Assembly: GCA_036272595.1 (NCBI GenBank)
Contig: DATAYM010000065.1
Span: forward strand, 53,795 to 117,794
Direction: 5' to 3'
Length of the DNA: 64,000 nt
From: Poindextera sp036272595
GTDB lineage: Bacteria > Pseudomonadota > Alphaproteobacteria > Caulobacterales > Caulobacteraceae
Made by a program: the position numbers and the translations under genes. The notes beneath the pieces are model-generated. The model had not been told where the DNA came from. It worked only from the letters and a program-made list of their open reading frames with translations, and did not search any database. Positions 42,302 through 50,619 of this stretch are shown piece after piece; the first letter of the stretch is position 1; each line of letters opens with the position of its first letter.

Positions 42302-43489
42302 TCAGCGTTCAGGGTCGCGGCCCGTGATAGCCGACGGGGCGCCCGGGATTTCGTAGCGGTAGATGTAATTGCCCCAGAGTAGGTCGCAGGGGGTCTTTTC
42401 ACCATTGGTCCAATGGGCCGGCTCGAGCCGCGCCGCCAGCGCGGTGTCGCCGAGGTCGGCCTTGGCGGGATCGAGGTCGGGTTTGAAGAAGTCTTCGGCG
42501 CTCGCATCGAAGGTGCCAGCGAACACCGCCTGGCCAGGCTTAACGTCGAACGCCGGCCCGCCTAGGCAGAGGCTGATGCTGGTCGGCAGGCTGGCATAGA
42601 AGCCTGTGTATTTGCTGGGGGCGACGCCGGAATATCCGATCAGGCGCCAGCGCCCAGGCGGGACGACGGCAACATAGGTCTTCCCATTCGCGGCTCGCGA
42701 AAACGGGGCGCTCGCCGGCGTGGTCGCCTGGATATAGCTCAATGCAACCGGCTTATCGTCCGATGCGGGCGCATCGCCCAGATGCGCAAGCCAGAAGGTC
42801 CCGTGGTATCTTCCGGCGGACCGGGTCCGGATGACAATCACCGCCGAGGCGGCGTCGGCGGAGCCCGGCGGAACGAAGCTTATCAAGCGCCACTCGGGTG
42901 GCGCGGCGTCGGAGCTTCTGACGATCTGGGTGATCTCATGGTCGCCAGCGGTGAGGCTGAGGGAGGATGGTCCCAGACGGTCTGCGGGAATCGGAATCCG
43001 TCCAGTGATCTGTGTGGAGATCGGACTGAAGCTGCGGACGATCACCCCATGCGGCGCGGTCGCGCCGACCCACGCGGCGAGCGCCTCGGCCTGCTGTGGC
43101 CCAGGCAGCGCCGCCAGCCGTGCACCATCGGCATCGTCCAGATGCACCACATCCCAGCCGTTTGCGACCATGCAGTTCTCCACATTGGCGGCGAACTGAA
43201 TCCGGTTGACCTGGCGCAACTGCGCTTGGCTGACCATGCCAAGAGCGAGATTGGCGATGACACCGCCCATCTGCATGCTCGAGGCCAGGAAACTAGCGTT
43301 GTCTGCAACGCTAGCCGCATCGGCGATGCACGCCTTCACCATGGCGTCGTGGGCGGCCATGTCGGCACCAGTGCGGTGGAAGTACGTGTAGCCGGCGCTG
43401 GCCTTGTAGAGGTCCTGCCCGCGCGCTGGCGCAGCCAGTAAGGCGATGGCGGTCAAGAATAGCCAAGGACGCAAGTTAAGCCCTCCCAT
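42302..43489 (-). CDS. Secreted hypothetical protein, 395 aa
   Basis: This protein starts with a signal peptide (LRPWLFLTAIALLAAPARGQ) and a short helical region resembling a glycine-rich outer-membrane-associated segment (MGGVIANLALGMVSQAQLRQVN). It then has a beta-rich part with YVAVVPPGRWRLIGYSGV and PGQAVFAGTFDA, a pattern seen in lipoprotein-like proteins that report cell-envelope material. No catalytic motif is seen. Function unknown. Confidence 0.7.
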   Translation of the reverse strand: MGGLNLRPWLFLTAIALLAAPARGQDLYKASAGYTYFHRTGADMAAHDAMVKACIADAASVADNASFLASSMQMGGVIANLALGMVSQAQLRQVNRIQFAANVENCMVANGWDVVHLDDADGARLAALPGPQQAEALAAWVGATAPHGVIVRSFSPISTQITGRIPIPADRLGPSSLSLTAGDHEITQIVRSSDAAPPEWRLISFVPPGSADAASAVIVIRTRSAGRYHGTFWLAHLGDAPASDDKPVALSYIQATTPASAPFSRAANGKTYVAVVPPGRWRLIGYSGVAPSKYTGFYASLPTSISLCLGGPAFDVKPGQAVFAGTFDASAEDFFKPDLDPAKADLGDTALAARLEPAHWTNGEKTPCDLLWGNYIYRYEIPGAPSAITGRDPER

Positions 43490-43793
43490 ACTGGCCTCGG
43501 AGGTCAGTTAGATGGGTGTGGCCCGATTCGCGGGCACAGATAACGCCCGCTTGCTATGCCGCCTTCCCCACCGCACGCCGATCGCAGTTGGAAGCGGACA
43601 GTTGATTGATCTGCCCGCAACCTCGCTCCTCCACTCAACAGCAGCTTTCCAATCTGCGACCTTCCGGAGGTCCAATTCCGGTGCCCGACCGCTCGGGCCG
43701 GCGAACGTCGGCTTTCTGGACCAGGCCAAAGAGCAGCGACCGACCCCATAGGTGACATCTGCTTCGTGCGGTATGTCGTCTCTGGAGGTTGAT
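43490..43793. other. Intergenic region without a supported gene
   Basis: This 300-bp stretch has open frames on both strands but none with protein-like composition or ribosome-binding sites. It contains GACCTTCCGGAGGTC (about 43659-43673), a small inverted repeat similar to the hairpin at 44523-44541. Confidence 0.4.
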
Positions 43794-44231
43794 ATGTGGA
43801 AGCCATTGGAGCGGAAGTGGATTGCCGACCGCGTCGCGCAAGTCAAAGACGCACGGAGGCGTCAAGGCCATGAACTCCGACGTCTCCAACAGGGCATAGT
43901 CGAGGCCATTGCGGCTTGGGACCCAAAGCATGAGCCGGCGTCACGCAAAGAGCTTGATCTCATAAAAAGCGCCGTTGAAGAGACTGGCCAATGGAAGGGT
44001 CAAGAAGAGTGGCGAATTATGACCTGGTTCGACAGCAGCATCGTTCGTTCAGCCCGCGATAACAAGATAGTATACGAGGTCGCCGTCGAATGTGATGGCC
44101 AGCGGCTGGCTTGTAATTGCCCGACGGTGGAAGGTGCGTATGCGTTCATGCGTCTATATCAAGCCATGATCGTCGATCAATTTTATACAATTGGGCCGCC
44201 ATGGGCTGATACTGGTATTTTCAAAACCTGA
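43794..44231 (+). CDS. Hypothetical protein, 145 aa
   Basis: The start at ATG 43794 (MWKPLERKWIADRVAQVKDARRRQGHELRRLQQGIVE) is chosen for the GGAGG five to nine bases before it. The N-terminal 60 residues are a long charged helix; the second half (IVYEVAVECDGQRLACNCPTVEGAYAFMRLYQAMI) looks like a small alpha/beta domain. No family is recognised. GC content is clearly below that of neighbouring genes, which suggests recent acquisition. Confidence 0.6.
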   Translation: MWKPLERKWIADRVAQVKDARRRQGHELRRLQQGIVEAIAAWDPKHEPASRKELDLIKSAVEETGQWKGQEEWRIMTWFDSSIVRSARDNKIVYEVAVECDGQRLACNCPTVEGAYAFMRLYQAMIVDQFYTIGPPWADTGIFKT

Positions 44232-44316
44232 AGCTCGCCTTTCCACCCTCAACGGACGATCACGACCGCCGTTTACGGTCAGGTCGGAGCGCAAGCATCT
44301 GGATTTCGTCAGGTCC

Positions 44317-44475
44317 CTAGGTCGGCCCGCTGACCAGCGTTACCGACATATCTTTCAGTTCGCCCTCATGGCCCTGTTTGGCTGTCGTTACCAATATCCA
44401 GAGTGGATCAGTGCGAATATCGTATCCTGCGGCGGTGTGGCGGGGTGTGCCGAGTTCATCCCAATCGATGCTCAT
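44317..44475 (-). CDS. Possible 52-aa small protein
   Basis: From ATG 44475 the frame reads MSIDWDELGTPRHTAAGYD and continues to a mixed-charge end (GELKDMSVTLVSG). Its composition looks protein-like compared with surrounding frames, and GAGG lies four bases before the ATG. No family is recognised; it could be chance. Confidence 0.35.
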   Translation of the reverse strand: MSIDWDELGTPRHTAAGYDIRTDPLWILVTTAKQGHEGELKDMSVTLVSGPT

Positions 44476-44522
44476 GCCTCGGATATTCGCCCTTTTCACA
44501 AGCGTCAGCTAACCCCCCAACT

Positions 44523-44541
44523 CGGACCTTCGGGAGGTCCG
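44523..44541. terminator. Short perfect hairpin
   Basis: CGGACCT, loop TCGGG, AGGTCCG forms a 7-bp perfect stem. There is no T-run on either strand. It lies in the 900-bp gap between 44231 and 45134 and could terminate or stabilise transcripts. Confidence 0.3.
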
Positions 44542-45133
44542 CTTGCCGGCCATCTTCGCACTGCATGCCGCGCGCGCCCGGACCTTCCCGACGTCGGAGA
44601 TGAGTCGACGTCGGCCGTTCGTCCGCGCGGTCGGAAAAGCTCCCGCTTACGGTCGCGTCCGCGTCCGTTCAGGAAATCCCTGACCCCACTCCGCCCCGTG
44701 CTTAACTCTCTCGCATGTTCAGCCGTCACAGCCCCGGTCGATCGATCCGTTCGGACAGCGCGTCTGCAGCGCGCGGTTCGGCGGCGCCGGTTCGAGATGC
44801 TCTGAGGGCTGGCCAGGCGTGGAAAGCGCGGGCAGGGGATGCGGCGCGGTTCAACTCGGGCGGCGCGGTCATGACCGCCGACCGGGCGGGCCGCGGTTCG
44901 CCTCGCCCGATGCGCCTGGCTGAACGAGCGACGGGCGAGGCGTTCATCGCCAGTCCGGAGGCGTTCACCAGCAGCGATTGTCCAGAGGCAAGGATGGCCG
45001 GCGGCAACCACCACCACCACCACAACAACAACAGACGACGCTAGCCATCCTTTCCTCTGGGCAACCGCCCGCCGCCCGACCCTGGACCTTCTGCGCCCGC
45101 GCTCTGATGCGTGCCGGCGGCGCGCCGGCTCGC
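44542..45133. other. Long intergenic region with a doubtful His/Asn-tailed ORF
   Basis: No firm gene is seen. One plus-strand frame (44715-45044) ends GGNHHHHHNNNRRR, produced by a CAC/AAC trinucleotide run at about 45006-45040. Its upstream part has arginine/alanine-rich composition typical of non-coding high-GC DNA, so I do not call it a gene. Confidence 0.4.
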
Positions 45134-46867
45134 CTAGCCCTGGGCGGCCAGCGCCGCCTCCAGCTCGGCGCCGAGCTGGGCGATGGTGAAGGGCTTGCTG
45201 ACCAGGTGGGCGCCGCGGTCGACGACGCCGTTGTGGACGATGGCGTTGCGGGTATAGCCAGTCATGAACACCACCCGCAGCGCCGGCCTGCGCCGCCGCG
45301 CCTCTTCGGCCAGCACCCGGCCGTTGGTTTCCGGCATCACCACGTCGGTCAGCAACAGGGCGATCTCGGGATGGGCGTCCAGCTGCTCCAGCGCCGCCCG
45401 GGCGCCGTCGGCCGCGATCACGTCGTAGCCGAGCTCGCCCAGCGCCTCGACGGCGAACTCGCGCACGCCCGCCTCGTCCTCGACCACCAGCACGGTCAGA
45501 TCCCGTCGCCCGGCCGCCTGCGAGCGCATGGCCGCCGCCGCCGGGCGCTCGGGCTCGGCCTGGGAGCGGGGCAGGTACAGCTTGACCGTCGTGCCGACCC
45601 CGACCTCGCTGTAGATGCGGATGTGGCCGCCGGACTGCTTGATGAAGCCATGCACCTGGCTGAGGCCGAGGCCGGTCCCCATGCCGGTCGGCTTGGTGGT
45701 GAAGAAGGGCTCGAACACCTGGCCGAGGACGTCGGCGGGGATGCCGGCGCCGGTGTCGGTGATGGCCACCATCACGTACTGGCCGGGCGTAACGTCCTCG
45801 CCGGCCTCGGCATAGGCGCGGTCGAGATAGGCGTTGCTCGTCTCGATCGTCAGCTTGCCGCCGTCGGGCATGGCGTCCCTGGAATTGATCGCCAGGTTGA
45901 CGATCGCGGTCTCCAGCTGCGGCAGGTCGATATGGGCGCGCCAGAGGCCGCCGGCGGAGACGGTCTCGACCGCGATGGTTTCGCCGAGCGTGCGGCGCAG
46001 CAGGTCGGTCATGTCGCTGACCGTCCTGGCGATGTCGGCCGAGGTCGGCCGCAGCGGCTGCAGCCGCGAGAACGCCAGCAGCCGCTGGGTGAGCGCCGCC
46101 GCGCGCTTGGCGCCTTCCATGGCGTGTTCGGCCAGGCGGCTCAGTCTCGGATCGCCGTCGGTGAACCGGCGCTGCAACAGGTCGAGATTGCCCATGACGA
46201 TCCCGAGCATGTTGTTGAAATCGTGGGCGATGCCGCCGGTCAGCCGGCCGATGGCCTCCATCTTCTGGCTTTGCCGCAAGGCCGCCTCGACCCGCTCGCG
46301 CTCGGCGATCTGGGCCTGAAGGTCGCGGTTGACCCGGCGCAGCGCGCTGGCGTCCAGGCTCATCACCGTGAACATCAGCGAGGCCATCAGGACCAGGAAA
46401 CCGGGGGCGACATAGCGGCCCAACCGTCTCAACACGGGCTCGGTGCGGTCTCGCAGATAGACCGTGCCCAGTCGCACGCCGGCCTGGGCGACCGGGGCGA
46501 AAACGATGACCTGGCCCGGCCGCTCGGCCGGGGTCAGCGCCGCCGCCAGCCGGTCGGCCATGTGGGACCGGGTGAAGCTGGCCACCAGCCGGCCGCGATC
46601 GTCGAAGATCCCCACCGCGTCGACGCCGGTGTTGGCGCGCAGCGCATTGACGTACTCCTGCAGGGCGTCGTGGTCGCCGAAGGCCAGGGCGGCCGTCACG
46701 GTGTCGGCCAGCACCTGGGCCTGGACCGCGGCGGCCTGGGCGCTCTGCGCGTGGTACTGGCGTTCGGTATAGGCCGCGACCAGCAGGCTGGCGGCGATCA
46801 GGGCGATGGCGCTGGCCAGGACCAGGGCCAGCCGAAGACGATCGAAGATGTGGAACGGACCGCTCAT
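45134..46867 (-). CDS. CHASE-type membrane hybrid histidine kinase
   Basis: The 577-residue kinase has a TM helix (13-33), a periplasmic sensor resembling CHASE8 (QSAQAAAVQAQVLADTVTAALAFGD, about 35-145), a second TM (about 152-172), HisKA with GGIAHDFNNM (H215), HATPase (NLAINSRDAMP, GTGLGLSQVHG) and a receiver (LLLTDVVMPETNG). Its ATG overlaps the YfiR-like gene stop by 4 bp. CHASE8 sensors pair with YfiR periplasmic proteins, so the input is likely a periplasmic signal relayed by the neighbour. Confidence 0.92.
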   Translation of the reverse strand: MSGPFHIFDRLRLALVLASAIALIAASLLVAAYTERQYHAQSAQAAAVQAQVLADTVTAALAFGDHDALQEYVNALRANTGVDAVGIFDDRGRLVASFTRSHMADRLAAALTPAERPGQVIVFAPVAQAGVRLGTVYLRDRTEPVLRRLGRYVAPGFLVLMASLMFTVMSLDASALRRVNRDLQAQIAERERVEAALRQSQKMEAIGRLTGGIAHDFNNMLGIVMGNLDLLQRRFTDGDPRLSRLAEHAMEGAKRAAALTQRLLAFSRLQPLRPTSADIARTVSDMTDLLRRTLGETIAVETVSAGGLWRAHIDLPQLETAIVNLAINSRDAMPDGGKLTIETSNAYLDRAYAEAGEDVTPGQYVMVAITDTGAGIPADVLGQVFEPFFTTKPTGMGTGLGLSQVHGFIKQSGGHIRIYSEVGVGTTVKLYLPRSQAEPERPAAAAMRSQAAGRRDLTVLVVEDEAGVREFAVEALGELGYDVIAADGARAALEQLDAHPEIALLLTDVVMPETNGRVLAEEARRRRPALRVVFMTGYTRNAIVHNGVVDRGAHLVSKPFTIAQLGAELEAALAAQG

Positions 46868-47433
46868 GGGGTGGCCCCTGACGTCTTCCTCGGCCTCACC
46901 GATACGGCAAGACTCAAGAGCTTGGAACTGATGGTCAGACCATCCTCGGCGGCGGTTTCGTCGTCGATGCGGAACCGGACGCGGCCCTGGGCGATGGCGA
47001 AGTCGACCACGCCCGCCGCCGCGCCGCCGTCGGTGACGGTTAGCACCGGCGCGCCGTGCAGCGCGGCCAGTTCGTCCTTGACGCCCTGGCCTCGCCCGCC
47101 AGCGAGAAAGGCGATCTGGCAGGGCATGTCGCGCGCCGCGGCCGCGAGCCGGCGCACGATGATCGGCCGGGCGCCGACCTTCTGGCCGGCGACGGCGCGG
47201 TCGAGCACGGAGCCGAAGGGATCGGCGCCGACGACGCAGACGGCGAAGGGCGCGTCGGCCGCCGGCGGTGGTCCCGGCCAGACGACGAACGGGGCGAACT
47301 TGTAGAGGTAGGCGGCCTTGATGTCGGTGGCCAGCGACTCCTGCGCCCGGGCCGACGAGGTCAGGCCGAAGCGGACCAGGCCAAAAAGGACTAGGCCCGT
47401 GGCCGCGACCCGGACGACGCCGGTCCAGGTCAT
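46864..47433 (-). CDS. YfiR-like periplasmic protein (DUF4154)
   Basis: This encodes 189 residues from ATG 47433, with an N-terminal hydrophobic signal (about 5-27, ending SARAQ). The core has IKAAYLYKFAPFVVWP, FAVCVVGADPFG, CQIAFLAG and VLTVTDGG, the DUF4154/YfiR pattern. YfiR proteins bind the periplasmic domain of an inner-membrane signalling partner and repress it; here the partner is the co-translated kinase. It follows the TonB receptor gene by 22 bp. Confidence 0.9.
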   Translation of the reverse strand: MTWTGVVRVAATGLVLFGLVRFGLTSSARAQESLATDIKAAYLYKFAPFVVWPGPPPAADAPFAVCVVGADPFGSVLDRAVAGQKVGARPIIVRRLAAAARDMPCQIAFLAGGRGQGVKDELAALHGAPVLTVTDGGAAAGVVDFAIAQGRVRFRIDDETAAEDGLTISSKLLSLAVSVRPRKTSGATP

Positions 47434-47455
47434 CGCTGACGCCTTGCCGGCCACG

Positions 47456-49444
47456 TCAGAAACGCAACCGCAGTTCGGCCAGGACGCTGCGCGGCACGGC
47501 ATTGGCCTCCGAGGCTGGAAATTCCAGATGGTGGGCGTGCAGCAGGTTGAACCCGGACAGTGACAGCTGGACGTGGTCATTGATGTTCCAGCCGATGCGG
47601 CTGTTCAGCTCGACATAGGCCGGTAGGGCGGGATCGGGCAGGGCGCTGACATAGCGCAGGTCTGCGTCCAGGGTGATGTTGTGGGGCAGGTCCATCGACG
47701 ACTTCAACGACGCCTGGTGCTCCGGATCGTCGCCGGCCTGGGCCACGCCAAGCAGGCCGCTGGCGCCGGGCTTGAAGCTCAGGCGCTTCTCCAGGTCGTC
47801 GAACGATGCAACCAGCCGCCACCATGGCGTGACGCGGTACTCGCCCCAGGCCTCGAAACCGTAGGTGTCGCCGCGCATCATGTTGCCCCAGCGGAGCGGG
47901 ATGAAGCCGCTGGGGGCCGGCTCGATGGTCTTCAGGTCGTCATAGGCGTTGTAGTAGCCCGAGATGGAAAACGACAGGCGCGGCGTGACCTGCACCCGCG
48001 CGCCGCTCTCGTAGGCGGTCAGGGTCTCGGGCTGGAAATCCGGTCCGCCGATCAGGTAGACGATCGGACCGATCTTCTCGACCACGTCGCGGTCGAACGG
48101 CGTCGGGGAGCGGATCGCCCGCGACACCGCCGCCCACAGCAGCGCCTGGTCGATCGGCTTCCACGAGAGGCGCAGGTCGGGCAGCACCGACAGGCCTGAA
48201 TAGGGGTCGTCCTCCAGCTTCAGCCCGGCGATCAGCTTCAGCGTGGGGGTCACCGAAAACGTGTCCTGCACGAAGGCGTTGGACAGATCCAGCCAGCGGC
48301 TCGGCGGTGCGAACAGCAGGGCCGCGGCGCCGGCGATGGAATAGCGGGAAAAGCGCAGGCCGCCGCCGAAGACCAGTTCGTTGCGCGCATCCGGCGCGAA
48401 GCTGTCCTGCACGTCCAGGTCATAGGTGTCGAGGGTGAAGTGGCCGTTGCCCTCCGGGGTGCCGCGGTCGGTCTGGTCGTAATAGGCCTGCACCTGCAGG
48501 CTGGAGCCGTCCTGCCAGGCGTGGGTCCAGCGGGTCTCGATATCGCCGCCGGAGATATACTGGTCCGGCTCGCCCGCCTGCGCTTCCTCGCCGCTGTAGG
48601 CGTCGCCCTGAAAGGTCACCGAATCGACGGCGGTCGGGGTCCAGTCGAGGCGGAAGCCGCCCTGGGGTTTCGACCAGGCGTCGTCGGCGCGGGCGCCGGA
48701 AGCGGTCACCGTGTGGTATTCGGTGAAGCTCTTGGCGTAGACCCGGTAGCTCAGGTCGTCGCCGATCCGGCCGCCGTACTGCACGCCGACGCTCGTTCCC
48801 AGGCTGCCGCCGGCGACGTCGATCAGGCCGCCCTGGGTCTGGCTCGATGGGCGGGTGATGATGTTGATGACGCCGTTGACGGCGTTGGCGCCCCAGAGCG
48901 TCGCGCCGGGGCCGCTGATCACCTCGATGCGCTCGATGTCCTCGGGCGGCACGTCCTGCACGTCCCAGTAGACCCCGGAATAGAGCGGCGTGTAGACGCT
49001 GCGCCCGTCGATCAGCACCAAGAGCTTGTTGGTGAAGTTCTGGGCGGTGGCGTCGCCGCTGAACCCGCGCGCGGTGATGATGTAGCTGGAGGCGCTGGTC
49101 TGCACGACGTCCAGGTTGGGCGCCAGGCGCAGGATCTCCGGCAGGCTGATCGCGCCCGAGCGGATGATGTCGTCATGGGTGATGACGTAGATCGCCGCCG
49201 GCGCGTCGCTCAGCGGCTCGGGGCTCTTGGCCACCGAGGTGACCTGGATCTGCGCCAGCTGGTCGATGGAGAGGTCGCGCAGATCCTCGACACGGCTGGG
49301 ACCCGCGCCGCCGTTCGCGGCCGCCGGGCCGGTCGGCTGGTCCTGTCCGCACGCGGCGCCGGCCAGGCCCGATATGACAACGCCGGCGGCGATCGCGCAT
49401 AGCCGCCTGGGGCTGAAAAAGCCCCGACCCCGCCCTGATCCCAA
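47456..49444 (-). CDS. TonB-dependent outer-membrane receptor
   Basis: The 662-residue receptor has a signal peptide (CAIAAGVVISGLAGAACGQ, with a possible lipobox cysteine), a plug domain (IDQLAQIQVTSVAKS ... IEVISGPGATLWGANAVNGVINIITR) and a 22-strand-type barrel ending LAELRLRF. It heads an operon with the YfiR-like protein and the CHASE kinase. This order recurs in proteobacteria and suggests signalling linked to uptake or outer-membrane sensing. The ligand is unknown. Confidence 0.93.
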   Translation of the reverse strand: MGSGRGRGFFSPRRLCAIAAGVVISGLAGAACGQDQPTGPAAANGGAGPSRVEDLRDLSIDQLAQIQVTSVAKSPEPLSDAPAAIYVITHDDIIRSGAISLPEILRLAPNLDVVQTSASSYIITARGFSGDATAQNFTNKLLVLIDGRSVYTPLYSGVYWDVQDVPPEDIERIEVISGPGATLWGANAVNGVINIITRPSSQTQGGLIDVAGGSLGTSVGVQYGGRIGDDLSYRVYAKSFTEYHTVTASGARADDAWSKPQGGFRLDWTPTAVDSVTFQGDAYSGEEAQAGEPDQYISGGDIETRWTHAWQDGSSLQVQAYYDQTDRGTPEGNGHFTLDTYDLDVQDSFAPDARNELVFGGGLRFSRYSIAGAAALLFAPPSRWLDLSNAFVQDTFSVTPTLKLIAGLKLEDDPYSGLSVLPDLRLSWKPIDQALLWAAVSRAIRSPTPFDRDVVEKIGPIVYLIGGPDFQPETLTAYESGARVQVTPRLSFSISGYYNAYDDLKTIEPAPSGFIPLRWGNMMRGDTYGFEAWGEYRVTPWWRLVASFDDLEKRLSFKPGASGLLGVAQAGDDPEHQASLKSSMDLPHNITLDADLRYVSALPDPALPAYVELNSRIGWNINDHVQLSLSGFNLLHAHHLEFPASEANAVPRSVLAELRLRF

Positions 49445-49588
49445 CCCCTTCGAGCCCCTACCGATGCATCGCCGGTTTCCGACCGGCGGCAGATGCCGCG
49501 AAGCCCCCTTGAGCCTCTTTAGCAGATGATTTCAATCCGTTCACCGCCCACTTCAGGTCGGCGGGAGAGCCGGATCGTCACCTCATGG

Positions 49589-49972
49589 TCACCGCCAGAG
49601 GTATGCCGCCTTGACGACCTCCGGGCTTTGCAGGCTCGCCGCCAGCGGTCGCCCCTCGACCAGGCATTCACCGCGGCCGTCCGCCCCGATCGCGCACGTG
49701 GCGTTCTTGCCGAAGGCGGCCGCCATCAGCATCCGCTGCGAGGTCCGCAGCCGGGAAAGCGGGATCTTGACCCAGGCGGACGGCGTGGCCCCGGTGGCGA
49801 GGCAGAGGCTCGAGCCGTCCGGAACCGCCAGGACCGGCCCGTGGACCGCCGCGCCGGCCGCCGGCGCCGGCCCCTGGCAGACATCAGCCGCGCCAGCGGC
49901 TCCGGCGAACGCCGACGCGATGATCATGGCCAACAGCGACAGACCCGGTTTTTCGCCCACGCGCACCTCCAA
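49589..49972 (-). CDS. Secreted hypothetical, nuclease-fold-like remnant
   Basis: This 127-residue protein has a signal peptide (LSLLAMIIASAFAGAAGAA). The mature sequence VHGPVLAVPDGSSLCLATG ... WVKIPLSRLRTS resembles the first strands of staphylococcal-nuclease-like domains (VLxVxDGDTLxV), but the catalytic acidic and arginine residues are not obvious. Probably a small secreted protein of this fold without nuclease activity. Low certainty. Confidence 0.5.
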   Translation of the reverse strand: MEVRVGEKPGLSLLAMIIASAFAGAAGAADVCQGPAPAAGAAVHGPVLAVPDGSSLCLATGATPSAWVKIPLSRLRTSQRMLMAAAFGKNATCAIGADGRGECLVEGRPLAASLQSPEVVKAAYLWR

Positions 49973-50023
49973 TCCTTAAGCGGAGGCGGCCCGTGAAGGT
50001 TCCGCCTCGATGCCGTCGGCGGC

Positions 50024-50401
50024 CTATCGCGACGCCGCGACTTCTCCGACCATCTGTCTCATGGCGCTGAGTTGGTAGGGTTTGCGGATGAAGTGGCCCT
50101 CGTCGGGAAGCTCGTCGTCGGCGATGTCGAACCGCCCCGACGTGACGATCAGCCCGACGTCGGGCCAGCGTTGATGGACCACGCGGGCCAGGCCCATGCC
50201 GTCGATCTCGCCAGGCATGTTCACGTCGGTGAACAGCACGTCGACGGGAACCCCGGATTCGAGGACCGCCAGCGCCTGTCGGGCGTTCGCCGCTTCGATC
50301 ACCCGATAGCCGGCGTATTCCAGCTCATCGACGCTCAACTGGCGCACCATGGCCTCGTCTTCCGCCACGAGAACGATCGGCGATTTGCTGTGCGGCTTCA
50401 T
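50024..50401 (-). CDS. Single-domain response regulator
   Basis: This encodes 125 residues from ATG 50401 (MKPHSKSPIVLVAEDEAMVRQL). The receiver fold has the acidic pocket (EDE), phosphoacceptor in VDVLFTDVNMPGEIDG and the conserved lysine in GHFIRKPYQL. No output domain, so it likely shuttles phosphate or binds a partner. It is divergent from the CHASE3 hybrid kinase and may be its partner. Confidence 0.9.
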   Translation of the reverse strand: MKPHSKSPIVLVAEDEAMVRQLSVDELEYAGYRVIEAANARQALAVLESGVPVDVLFTDVNMPGEIDGMGLARVVHQRWPDVGLIVTSGRFDIADDELPDEGHFIRKPYQLSAMRQMVGEVAASR

Positions 50402-50619
50402 CAGCAAGAAAACCCGCGTCGCCAGATAAAGGTTCCACATTAACACACGTTAAGATTCATAGACTTGGCGCGGCTTGAGTATCATTGAAGTAGAGCGCCG
50501 CCCTGTCCGGTCTTGCGGGAGGCGCGGGGGCGGGCCGGCGCGGCTAGATCATTGGTGGGGCGGCGGCTTTGAAGTACTAGAGCCGGGTTTGCGCCGTGGC
50601 TGGCGCGTCGGGGGTTCGC

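Noticed and set aside
43504..43931. Several open frames on both strands between 43504 and 43931
   Set aside because: No ribosome-binding sites and no protein-like patterns; they conflict with the better supported gene starting at 43794.
44505..45031. Minus-strand frames in the gap before the CHASE kinase, including one starting MLLWWWWWLPP
   Set aside because: The tryptophan run is just the reverse of the CAC repeat; the rest is Arg/Ala-rich without a domain.
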